Assembly (NCBI RefSeq): GCF_023156195.1
Contig: NZ_JAKUKA010000001.1
Span: 62,001-126,000, forward strand
Length of the DNA stretch: 64,000 nucleotides
Direction: 5' to 3'
DNA from: Chitinophaga sedimenti
Lineage (GTDB): Bacteria; Bacteroidota; Bacteroidia; Chitinophagales; Chitinophagaceae
Below the pieces are notes generated by a model, which saw only the letters and a program-made list of their open reading frames with translations, was not told the DNA's origin and did no database searches. Positions 27,287 to 37,346 of this stretch are shown piece by piece (the stretch's first letter is position 1; every line of letters begins with the position of its first letter). Made by a program: the position numbers and the translations under genes.

Positions 27287-28677
27287 TTCGATATTCCAGT
27301 CGAATACGGTTGCTTCCGCTTTTGTTTTGGACTGCTGCGCGAGCGAGTACAGTTCTTTAACCTTTTCAGGCTGTTTTTTCGCGAGATCGTTGGTTTCCCC
27401 TACGTCGTTCCGCAAATTATACAACTCCACCTTTTCGGGCTGTCCTTTCGCTTTCAGGCGCACCAGTTTCCAGTCGCCCTGCAATACTGCTTCTTTATAT
27501 TGATTTTCGTTGAACTGCCAGTAGAGATAAGGATGTTGCTGCGTTTGTTTTTTGCCGGCAATAGCGGCGGTGAACGACAGGCCATCAATGCCGGCCGGAA
27601 CACGTGCGCCTGTTAAATCGCAGAAAGTCGGTAGTACATCCCAGAACGCCCAGATGTCGTTTCGCACAGCCCCTGCGGGTACTTTGCTGGGCGCGCGCAC
27701 CAGCAGCGGAACGCGGATGCCGCCCTCGTACAGGTCGCGTTTAATGCCGCGCAGCGGGCCGTTGCTGTCAAAGTATTCCGGATCGGCGCCGCCCTCTTTG
27801 TGCGGGCCGTTATCGCTGGTGAAGAAAATGTAAGTGTTGTCATCCAGTCCCAGTTCCTTTACCATAGCGAGTACGCGGGCCACGTCTTCGTCCAGTTTGG
27901 TGATCATCCCGGCGAAGGCGGCGTGCGGCTGTGCCTGTGCGTGGTAACTGGGGCCGCCCGCAAAAGGCGTTTCCGGCCCGAGTTTGCTGCTGCCGTCCGG
28001 GTTTAACCAGCGCTGGAGATAGGGGTGCGGCACCTGTAGTTCCGCATGCGGAATGGTGAGCGGCATGTAAAGGAAAAAGGGTCTGTCCTTATTGCTTTTG
28101 ATAAACGCCAATGCTTTCTGCATGATGAGTTCATCGGTGTACTGCGTGCTGTCGAGCGGCACGCGTACAGTTTTACCGTTTTGTATTTCGAGTAAACTAT
28201 TGGTGTAGTAATGATGCGCGTGTGTTTGATTGAGATAGCCGTAAAACGCGTCGAATCCCTGCAGCTCTGGTGTTCCCGGGGAATCTTCTTCACCGAGCCC
28301 CCATTTGCCGAACATGCCGGTGGCATACCCATTGTTGTGCAGATGCGTGGCCAGGGTCGTATCCTGCGGCCGCAGCGATTCACGGCTGTTGCCGCGGATA
28401 TATGCATGGCCCATGTGTTTGCCGGTCATTAGTGCGCAGCGGCTGGGCGCACATACCGTGTTGCCCGCATAAAAGCGCGTGAACTTTGTGCCTTCCTTGC
28501 CAGCCTGTCGATGTTCGGCGTAGGCACTTTGTGTGCGGGATTGTAACTCGTCAGATTACCATAACCGAGATCGTCGGCGATGATGAAAATGATATTCGGT
28601 TTCTTCGCCTGTTGCGCCATGGCGGCCGGACTGCAAAATAGCAGGGCAAGGGTGATAAGTTTGTACGGAAGGTTCAT
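27284..28677 (-). CDS. Type I sulfatase, arylsulfatase-like (one frame break)
   Basis: Exported enzyme of about 465 residues with signal peptide [20 protein letters not shown]. Metal-binding residues are in [14 protein letters not shown]. The formylglycine site is [14 protein letters not shown], recovered after one added base near 28500. So it is a Cys-type sulfatase needing an anaerobic maturase, which is not in the window. Later marks are [40 protein letters not shown] and [20 protein letters not shown]. It removes sulfate from a sulfated sugar. A strong terminator separates it from the pectin operon upstream, so it may be a separate unit on the same strand. Confidence 0.88.
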
Positions 28678-28715
28678 GACGTTTGGTTTTTCCTTAACGG
28701 GTGTCTTAAAGATAT

Positions 28716-28746
28716 AAAATAATAAGGGCCGGGAGAACCCGGCCCT
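28716..28746 (-). terminator. Terminator at the end of the pectin operon
   Basis: Nine-bp perfect GC-rich stem AGGGCCGGG/CCCGGCCCT (28725-28733 with 28738-28746) with loop AGAA. On the minus strand it follows GH105 by 45 bases and runs into TATTATTTT. Confidence 0.85.
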
Positions 28747-28791
28747 GTTGATTTTTAACCTTTCACTAAAACTAATCGGAAATCTTTACAC

Positions 28792-29915
28792 TTATTTTTT
28801 CAGTTTGTATACTTCACTGCCGGCCAGCAAAAAGCAACCGAGACTAAAATCCTCGAAGTCGGGGATCTTATCAAAGCTCACTGGTTGTCCGTCTTTGGGC
28901 TCTTTGCCGGTGCTCTGCACGTAACCCAGTTTGCCATCGGCGTGCACGCAGTCTTTCAGCAGTGCGCTCCAGGCTTTGGTGATCACGGGCAGGTAAGTTT
29001 TTTTATCGATCATGTTGTGGTTAATGCCCCAGGCCATGCCGTATACGAACAGCGAAGTACCTGTCAGTTCTTTGCCACCGAAGTTGTTCGCATCATGCAG
29101 GCTCGCATTCCAGAAACCGTCTTCACGTTGCAGCGGCAGCAGGGCCTGCAGCATGTCTTTGTAATCTGTTAAATACTCCTGGTAATGTGGATCGGAGACA
29201 GGCAATTCTTCCAACACCCGCGCCAGCGCCGCTACTACCCAGCCGTTGCCGCGTGACCAGTAACAGTCTTCACCATTTGGCTCCTTATAAGGCGGATCGA
29301 AGTCTTTGTCGCGCCACCAGAGTTTGTCGGCAGGATTGTACAGACCATTGTCGCCGTGTTTGTATTTGGTGTAGGCGTACATTTCATACATCTTACGGAA
29401 GTAGCCGGTGTCTTTGGTTTCAATGCCCAGGCGGGTGAGCACGGGCATAGCCATTTGCAGCGCGTCTATCCACCACCAGTCATCTACTTTGTTATTATTT
29501 TTGATACGCTCCATGCAGGCCTGTATATCGCGGATGCGCTCCGGCTTGCGGTCAATGCGATACAGGTCGATGTACGTCTGGCCGCAACACTGGTTATCCG
29601 CGTTATTGGTTGCGGTACCGCCCCAGAGGCCCCACTTGTGGCTCTCGCCCCATTGCACGGCGTAATCGTAATAACTTTTCTTTTTGTCGACATTATATAA
29701 TGCCATCAGTCCTTCGTAATAAACGGCGCGTGTCCAGAGATTGCTGGGACGCTCTTTGCCTACGAACGTCACCTTGCCCGGATCGGGCCACTTGTTCACG
29801 AAATATTCGTTGGTAAGGCGCAATGCTTTCAACGTTTCCTTTTAGAGGGCATCTTCTGCGCCTGCACGCCGGCCGCCAGTAAGGTGAGTAACAGGGAATA
29901 TACCAGTTTTTTCAT
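28792..29915 (-). CDS. GH105 unsaturated rhamnogalacturonyl hydrolase (one frame break)
   Basis: Removes the unsaturated galacturonic acid left at the end of rhamnogalacturonan oligomers after lyase cleavage. Signal peptide MKKLVYSLLLTLLAAGVQAQ starts at 29915. One A added to an A run near 29845 gives MPSKKETLKALRLTNEYFV and joins the mature domain. The (alpha/alpha)6 barrel has SNLWTRAVYYEGLMALY, the catalytic-Asp region KVDDWWWIDALQMAMPVL, then CYWSRGNGWVVAALARVL. The C-terminal FEDFSLGCFLLAGSEVYKL is typical. About 375 residues. Last gene of the operon, 4 bases after CE12. Confidence 0.9.
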
Positions 29916-29919
29916 GCGC

Positions 29920-30705
29920 TTATTTTTCTTTCAGGTAAAAGCTCAGGGAGCAGTCAAACAGGTCTTTAATGCCGCCGGCAACGATCTTCGCGTTCAGTTC
30001 CGCGCCGTCTTTGCTGGTATGCGTATGGTCGCCGTGGAACAGCGGTTTCACCTTTTCTTCGCCTAAACCTTCGTAGGCATCGGCGATCAGGTTATTCAGG
30101 TCCACGAAAAACACGCCTTCACTTTCGGCGATTTCTTTCGCCCAACCCGCGTAATCTTCATTGCCGCGTCTTACTTTTCCATCTTTCCAGTTGTCGCGGG
30201 GAACAGGCGAGCAAACGATCGGCATGGCGCCTTTTGCTTTGGTTTCTTTGATGTATTTACGCAGGTAAGTACCATACGTATACACTACTTCCTGCTGCTT
30301 GCGGATGGGGTTGTAAATCTCTTTGCTTTCATCGCCAATGCCACGGATAGAGCCACGTGCGCGGGCGGTATCATCGAGCGGACCGGCATCATTGTGGCCG
30401 AACTGGATCAGCACATAATCGCCGGCTTTTAAGGTAGATAACACCCGTTCCCAGCGCCCTTCCGTAATGAACGTACGGCTGCTGCGGCCGCCGATGGCCT
30501 GGTTGCTGATCGCGATTTTACTGGTGTCGAAGTATTGCGCTACGAGGCTGCCCCAGCCCCATTGACCATTGCCGCCGCTGCCGTCGCCGTTACGCACGGT
30601 AGAGTCGCCAATGATGTATAGCGTGGGTTTGGGCGCCGTCCACATGATGAACACGGTAGCGCACAACAGGAGGGCAAAAAGCGAAAGGTATTTTCTGATC
30701 TGCAT
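29920..30705 (-). CDS. CE12 rhamnogalacturonan acetylesterase, SGNH fold
   Basis: Intact, 261 residues from MQIRKYLSLFALLLCATVFI at 30705. An upstream in-frame extension overlaps the PL11 gene and is not conserved. It has a signal/anchor helix. SGNH blocks are present: block I LYIIGDSTVRNGDGS with the nucleophile Ser, block II SNQAIGGRSSRTFI, block III LIQFGHNDAGPLDD and block V FHGDHTHTSKDGAELNAK with the catalytic Asp-x-x-His form. Removes acetyl groups from the galacturonic acid of rhamnogalacturonan so that lyase and hydrolases can act. It begins 7 bases after PL11. Confidence 0.9.
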   Translation of the reverse strand: MQIRKYLSLFALLLCATVFIMWTAPKPTLYIIGDSTVRNGDGSGGNGQWGWGSLVAQYFDTSKIAISNQAIGGRSSRTFITEGRWERVLSTLKAGDYVLIQFGHNDAGPLDDTARARGSIRGIGDESKEIYNPIRKQQEVVYTYGTYLRKYIKETKAKGAMPIVCSPVPRDNWKDGKVRRGNEDYAGWAKEIAESEGVFFVDLNNLIADAYEGLGEEKVKPLFHGDHTHTSKDGAELNAKIVAGGIKDLFDCSLSFYLKEK

Positions 30706-30712
30706 AAGCCAA

Positions 30713-32594
30713 CTATTTTTTCTTTTTGTTTTTGATAAGGGTGATATTCGGTTTAGGCGGTTCCTGCATGCCTTCACCCAGGTGAAAGCCGGTGTGGGGC
30801 GGCTGGTTATAAGCCACGTTCTGCCATGCAATGCTTAACCGGTACTGCGGATCGTGCATCAGTGTATAAAACTTTTTATCTGTCGGAATGTTGGTCGAGA
30901 AGATGCGCAATTCATTGTTGTCGGCCGTACGGTAGATCACCTCTTCCCGCCAGTCGCCAAGTATATCGGCAGATAATACCGGGTTGGATTTAGTGCCGTT
31001 GTTCTTCACACAGTTAAACTTTGCCGCTTCCAGCAGGGGAACGGTCTTACTGTTCTCGTAATCCCATTTCCCCACGTTGGTGCCGTCGAGTATTTCACTT
31101 AACACATCGCCGTCCCAATAAATACCCATGTTACAGGCCGGCGTGCGTTCTGCGATCACATTACCTTTCGCATCAAACATGCCCCTGATACCCGCGCCGG
31201 CCACCCAGCATTCCGAACCGGGGTAACGCGGATCAATGTCCAGCGCCAGTCCGCGGCCTGGACCTTCACCATCTTCGCCCGCTTTTACGCTTGCTTTTTC
31301 CAGAGGATTTCCCCGGTGCGGGCGTCGCGGAAGCTGCAGCCTGCATCATCAAAACGTTCCTGTATGTCAAATACTTCCAGCCCGGGGCGGGAAGGATCGA
31401 GATCGGTAACATGCAGTGCATCGCCGTGTCCCAGGCCCGTTGAATATAAACCGGTGCCATTGTCGTCGAGCGTCATCGCACCAAAAATGATTTCGTCTTT
31501 ACCATCGTTATCAACGTCGGCCACGGTGAGGTTGTGGTTCCCCTGTCCGCGATATGCCCGGTTTTTACCGCCGGCTTCATCGCTGTCAAAGCTCCATTGC
31601 TGCGTCAGTTGGCCGTTGCGCCAGTTCCAGGCGGTGAGTACAGAACGGGTATAGTAACCGCGCGTCATCACGAGACTGGGTTGTTTGCCATCCAGGTAAG
31701 CAATGCAGGCCAGGAAACGGTCCATACGGTTGCCGTATCCGTCTCCCCATATCGATTTCAGTTCTTCTGTAGTGGGCGTAAGGGTAGATGGATGGCGCGC
31801 CGGTATAAAGTTCGTGGTAGCCAGTGCAGCGCCGGTCAGTCCATCGAAAATGGTCATGTATTCCGGGCCGGAAAGTATATAGCCTTTATCGTTTCGGTAA
31901 TCTTTCGTCGAATCACCAATCACTTTTCCTTTGCCGTCAATGGTACCGTCAGCAGTCTTCATGGCAACTTCCGCACGGCCGTCGCCATCCAGGTCGTATA
32001 CCATAAATTGCGTATAGTGCGCACCTTCCCGGATATTTTTTCCCAGGTTGATGGTCCATAGCAGTTTACCTTCCAGCGTATATGCCTGAAAAATTGGTGG
32101 GTCGGTAATGCCGGCCTGCGAATTATCTTTCGCTCTTCCCGTCTGGTGCAACACGATCTCATACCTGCCATCTCCGTCAGGTCACCTACAGACGCATCGT
32201 TCGGCGTATACCCCGGAGGTGTTTGCAGTGGAACCGATAAATACGGCTGTGCATTGGCCCCACTGGTGAAAGCGCCTTCCACCGCACCTTCTTTGCCGTT
32301 TACAACAGGGCGTACCTGGTATTTGTAGGCCATACCGGCTTTTGCGGTATTGTCGACAAACGAGGTCACGTTCGTTACCGGCGAGGCATTCAACTTCGTA
32401 AATTTATTACCCTCCGCACGGTACACATTAAACCCGATGTTGGTGTTATCGGTGCCGAGCATGCGCCAGCTGACAAAGCGGCCAGCCTCTTTCGGCATCA
32501 CGATCAGTCCCCTGTCCAACTGCTCCATCTGCCTTTGCGCTGATGCCTGCAGCACGGCGCCCAGTAACAGTGGCAGTATAAGAATTCTCTTCAT
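30713..32594 (-). CDS. PL11 rhamnogalacturonan lyase (two frame breaks)
   Basis: Secreted lyase of about 628 residues that cleaves the rhamnogalacturonan-I backbone by beta-elimination. Signal peptide MKRILILPLLLGAVLQASAQ. The PL11 opening is MEQLDRGLIVMPKEAGRFVS then WRMLGTDNTNIGFNVYRAEG. An eight-bladed propeller with calcium sites follows: VYDLDGDGRAEVAMKTADGT and VADVDNDGKDEIIFGAMTLD. After the second break come CNMGIYWDGDVLSEILDG, ADILGDWREEVIYRTADNNE and LMHDPQYRLSIAWQNVAYNQ, the conserved family end. Breaks lie near 32160 and 31285. It starts 2 bases after GH28. Confidence 0.93.
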
Positions 32595-32596
32595 GA

Positions 32597-34027
32597 TTAT
32601 TTTTGATTAGTCGCCACAGCTGCATCCATCTGCATCTGTTCCGAGTTCTTCACAACAAGTTCTTTATTATCGGTCGCTTTCAATACAGAGTTCTTTAACG
32701 TCCAGCCTTTTGCCCAGGCTATTTCACCCTTGGTTGCAGCCTGTATATGCAGGTTCTGGAAGTTGAAATTTTCCAGGTAAGATTCTTTCATACCTGTTGC
32801 GCCAAAGATTTTCTTCGCGCCTTTGGAAGTGATATTGCTTACATACACGTTGCGGAAATGAGGGATGCCTTTTTCCGGCTCCACCTTCATCAGCATGGTT
32901 TTCCAGTGTGCGGGGATAGAATCAGGGTGGTAGCCTTCCGGCAGTTTGGAATAGCTGTACGCCGGGTTCCAGTTCATGGTGTAATAGAAAGCGGTACCTA
33001 CACTGTCCAGCATGTTATCGCGGAAGTGAATGTCTTCCACCGTACCGCCGCGCGTAATGGCTGACTTAATATGGAAGCCGTTTTTCGTACCCACCGCTGT
33101 AAGCTGATGCGCCAGTACGTGGCGGATGCCGCCCGCAGTTTCGCTGCCGAGGGTGAGCAGGCCATCGCCGCGACGGGCAATACATTTGCGGATCACCACA
33201 TATTCGGTGGGTTTATTTACACGCTGCCCGTCCCAGTCACGACCGGCTTTCAGGCAGAAGTCGTCGTCGTTGCAGTCGATATCGCAGTTCTCGATCAGCA
33301 CCCAGGTGGAGGAATCCACGTCAATACCGTCGGTGCTGGGGCCTTTGCCATCCTCGTTATTGCGGATCACAAGGCCGTCTACCGTGAGGCGGGTGGAGTA
33401 CAACAGTTGCACGGTCCAGAAGCCCGCATTTTTCAGCGTAATGCCTTTTAACGTAACATCTGCGGAATTTTGCACGAGGATGGTGCGTACGCGTTTGGCG
33501 TCGTAGTCCACGATCCAGCGCAGACCTTTGGGTTCATAATCCTCGGTACGCATTTTCCAGTATTTATCCCAGCAAAACTTGCCGCGTGCGTTGATGGTGC
33601 CACTGCCGGTGAGCGCGGCATTCTTTACATCTATCATGTTGATGAGTGCCGCCGGCCATTTCATTTCTATGCCTGCGATGCGCGTATCAATTTCCGGGTA
33701 ATCTGCGAAGTCCTGCGACCCCAGCAGCGTTACACCTTTATCTAGGCGCAGTTGTACATTGTTCTTTAGAAAGACAGCGCCGGATACATACGTGCCGGGC
33801 TTAAATGTCACAATGCCGCCTCCTTGCGCCGCGCAGGCGTCAATTGCCTGCTGGATCGCTTTGGTATTTACGGTTACGGTGTCGCTTTTGGCGTTCACTA
33901 CAAATTCTTTTTTACCCGAGGGGAAGGATTTCGCTCCTACCTTCTTCGCCCAGTCAGGTAGCGGCTGTGCTTGCAATTGTGTCGCGAAGGCCAATACCAG
34001 CGCCAATGTCAGAGATATCAGTTTCAT
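32597..34027 (-). CDS. GH28 polygalacturonase/rhamnogalacturonan hydrolase
   Basis: Intact 476-residue secreted enzyme with signal MKLISLTLALVLAFATQLQA. It has a right-handed beta-helix. The GH28 catalytic blocks are GPSTDGIDVDSS, NDDDFCLKAGRDWDG and RRGDGLLTLGSETAGG, which hold the three conserved Asp. N-terminal AIQQAIDACAAQGGGIVTF is the usual helix-cap pattern. Acts on galacturonic acid linkages. In this operon, with PL11 and CE12, rhamnogalacturonan or exo-acting galacturonidase activity is more likely than plain homogalacturonan hydrolysis; that is inference. Confidence 0.92.
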   Translation of the reverse strand: MKLISLTLALVLAFATQLQAQPLPDWAKKVGAKSFPSGKKEFVVNAKSDTVTVNTKAIQQAIDACAAQGGGIVTFKPGTYVSGAVFLKNNVQLRLDKGVTLLGSQDFADYPEIDTRIAGIEMKWPAALINMIDVKNAALTGSGTINARGKFCWDKYWKMRTEDYEPKGLRWIVDYDAKRVRTILVQNSADVTLKGITLKNAGFWTVQLLYSTRLTVDGLVIRNNEDGKGPSTDGIDVDSSTWVLIENCDIDCNDDDFCLKAGRDWDGQRVNKPTEYVVIRKCIARRGDGLLTLGSETAGGIRHVLAHQLTAVGTKNGFHIKSAITRGGTVEDIHFRDNMLDSVGTAFYYTMNWNPAYSYSKLPEGYHPDSIPAHWKTMLMKVEPEKGIPHFRNVYVSNITSKGAKKIFGATGMKESYLENFNFQNLHIQAATKGEIAWAKGWTLKNSVLKATDNKELVVKNSEQMQMDAAVATNQK

Positions 34028-34038
34028 AATCGTTAGTT

Positions 34039-37000
34039 TCAGTTTCTTAATAACGTGGCCGCCATCAGCCCGATTACTACGTCGTTGGCCAGCGTGTGTA
34101 AAGTAATGCTGTGCAGCTCTTTGCCGGACTGCAGGGGCATGTCCAGTACGGTGGCTGCTCCGCCGTCGATACTGCGGTTGGAGAAGCCTTTTATCGTATC
34201 ATATTTCGTTTTGCTGGTCGTGAATTCCCCGGTTTTCAGGTGCAATCTTTCCGGCAGTGGTGCGCCGGTGGTGAACGCATAATCGTCGTTCATGTAGTCC
34301 TGCTCTATCGGCCACCAGTTTTCCGGGTTCTTCAATGCCAGTGTGTCTTTGCTGCCATCGGCATATTCCACGGTGACTTGTCCGTTGGTGAGCCTGCTCT
34401 GCATCGCATTCGTAGAACCCGCCATCAGGAACCAGATATGCGACGCTTTGCCCTTCAACGCAATACTGGCCTGAGACGGATAATTTTCCCACATGGAAGT
34501 GAACAATATATTATTACGGAGCGTATCCGCCGGTGTGCGGAAAGGTATGCCCAGTGAGGATTTGACTTCATTGCGGGCGCCGGCCGATTGCCTTAGTCCG
34601 CTGTCATCGATGTTCGCGGTCGCATTCGGGTAACACCAGTTGCCGATACCCTGCGTGGGCAATTGCAACGTTGGTACTGCCGGGCGTGGTGCTAAATAAC
34701 GTTGACTGAATATCTGCGTCACTTTATCATTAAACGGTACTTCCACCTGCTCAAAAACCGAACGGTCGGAAATATTTGGTTTACTCACTGCGATGGCAAT
34801 ACGTTTATTTTCAAAGTTGATGGGTTGCCACCAGGAGAAGCGCCCTTGCTGCATTTGCAGGAAGAAGGTGTATTGTCCGGCAACACTTATTTTATCCCCC
34901 GTAAAAGACCGTTTGGTTTGCTTTTGTGAAACGATGACCTGTTGCGGATCGTAACTTTTTAAGATGTCTGCATTTACCGTGGTCACGCCACCCCGGCCCC
35001 ATGTCGGCGATTCGATGTTGCGCCCTTTCCAGCGGATCACGATGTTCCAGGATTTTGCCACCGGTGCGGTAATCACCAGTTGCGGCCTGCCCACCGCATC
35101 AGTATTACTTTTCGCGGTTATTGTTTTTCCATTTAAGAGGATAGATTCCCAATCATCTTTTAGCGCTGGTATAGTCAGCTCTAATTGCAAAGCCGCCGCA
35201 AACGAAGGTTGAATCGAGTAGGTTTCCACATTCCCTTGCCGCCTAAATTGGAATTTTACATCCGGCACTTCCAGGGAGGCGTGGTTCCACGCTGATGGTA
35301 AACCCGGCTGGATGCGGAGTTTGCCATTGAGGGCATCCGGTTGTACACCAAACAATCCTTCTACCAACGCACGAGCGGCCATGCCGATAGGATCTGCAAA
35401 GTCGCGGTACAACTCACCGCGCACCGCATCGTAAAACGACAGCTGCTGGAAGTTGCCCGGCGACGCGCCGAGGTACATGCTTTCGAGCAGGCTGCTGCGG
35501 AACAATCCAAATCCCTCTTCGGCGCGGTTGCCCTGCCAGTAAGCTAACGCGGTATGCAGGTTTTCCGCCAGCGCCACATTGTTGATCGACCAGGTATACG
35601 GTTGCCAGTTGGTGGTGGCTACAAGTTGCAGGTTGTTTTCCTGCCAGCCGTTTGCCTGCACGGGAATATGCGGCAGCGCTGTCTGCACGTACTGCAAGCT
35701 TTGCCATGACTGGAAAGCATCCGGCAGCTTTGCATCAATCGCGTGATAGATGGTCCAGAGGCCGGGGAAGTGTGTACCAGCTGGTGGCCCAGCAGGTCTT
35801 TGTATTCCGCATACCAGCCCTGGTTCTTAAGCCAGAGGTGCGTTTGCACGGCCGCGGCGATGTGTGCGGCTTCTTTTTCATAGGGCGTTGCATCTTCCCC
35901 AACAATTTTGGCTAATTGCGCTGCAACGTTATTAGCACGATAATTATAAGCAGATGAATGCGTAACGCCGCCACCACTGTACTGCAGGGCATCGCTGGCC
36001 CATATGGCCGCGTAAGCGTCATACAGGCCGTCGCCGTCCGCGTCGAAGTTGCGTTTTTCCCACGCTAGGTGACGTTTGATCAGCGGCCATTGTTCGCGAA
36101 CGTAGGCGGTATCTCCGGTCCAGGCGAAGTGATTGAGTAACTGGTCAACGAACACGAGGTTCATATCATAGTGATGCGCACGGATGTCACCATTCGGATT
36201 GCGACAAATATACCCCTCACTGAATAAGGCGTTACCTACTTTCTCCTGCTGGCGGGCCAGGTTCAGGGCGGTATCGGCCACTACGCCCGTCACAGGCGGC
36301 GTTGTAATCTGCGACTTCGCATAACTGGAAAAGTGTTGTCTCGCACGATCGTGCCAGCCGAGCGGATCGGCGACATATGCGCCGCGCCATGCATTAAGGC
36401 GCATCCGCCAGGCTACCGCACCATGCAGGTAGGTCGGCGCTTCCCAGATACCATCGGCTGCCACTGCCAACGCGCCGCCAAGGGTGTTTAAATATTTATC
36501 GGGAGTAGATAGTTTAACCCTTGCCGTCAGTGTTTGCCGTGCTTTTTCGGCTTGCTGGAACAGTATGCTGGGTGGCGTGTTAAGTTCGCTGGCAGATAGT
36601 AATAAGTATTGATTCCCCGCAGGTACTTTTCCCGTAACGATCGGCGCATCCTTTGCAATGCCATTGTAAACAGCATCGGGCGTGGTAAAGCCTGCATCCG
36701 ATGTTTTCACGGCAGCAGGCATCTGCCCGAAAATTTGCTTACCATTCGGGATCGCCAGTGTAAAGCGATTGCCGTTTAAGGTATACTTGTTGTCTTTGCA
36801 ATTCGCGGCATGCAGGTAAAATACCGATTCCGGGTCTGCGCCAATATCACCATCACGACTGAATTTCTTACCGGTAGCGCCACCATAGACCCAAACCAGG
36901 TCTACGGGTGAATTAACGCTGATGACCAGTCCTTCGCTATCTGCCAGGGCGAGTACTTTCAATTGTATAGTTTTGCCACCCAATGCGGGATCGGCAATAT

Positions 37001-37346
37001 CATATAGCATAGAGCCGGGCCGGTAGGTCGCTTTGATGTGTTGCGCTTCGGTAAGCCACTTCACACCGGTATTTCCCATCACCCCTAGTTTTAGGTTACC
37101 GCCCATACCAGGCAGGTATAAGGCAAACTCCGGCAAGTCGCCTGCCTCGACCCTGAAGCCGGTGTTGGTACCGTACAATGCCCTGTTAAAACGCAGTTTT
37201 CCATTCGTACACACGAAATCACCGCCTTCCGGCAGGTAATGCACGCTGCGTGGCTTATTATGCCACAGCGGCGTGTTTTGCGCCTGCGATAATCCGCTGG
37301 CACAGGTAAACAGTAACGTGATAATATATCGTTTGCTCCTGCGCAT
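34039..37346 (-). CDS. DUF4450-type glycoside hydrolase of uncertain family (one frame break)
   Basis: Large secreted protein of about 1,103 residues with signal MRRSKRYIITLLFTCASGLS. An N-terminal beta domain runs to about residue 260. An (alpha/alpha)6-barrel domain follows, with LHGAVAWRMRLNAWRGAYVA, DADGDGLYDAYAAIWASDAL and VTHSSAYNYRANNVAAQLAK. The C-terminal part has two beta modules, one rich in Trp (ENWWPIEQDYMNDDYAFTTG). The barrel and overall layout suit the DUF4450 proteins seen in rhamnogalacturonan loci; the CAZy family and reaction are uncertain. Frame is lost near 35770. Its start codon abuts the stop of the upstream gene with no gap, so the two may be translationally coupled. 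Confidence 0.7.
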
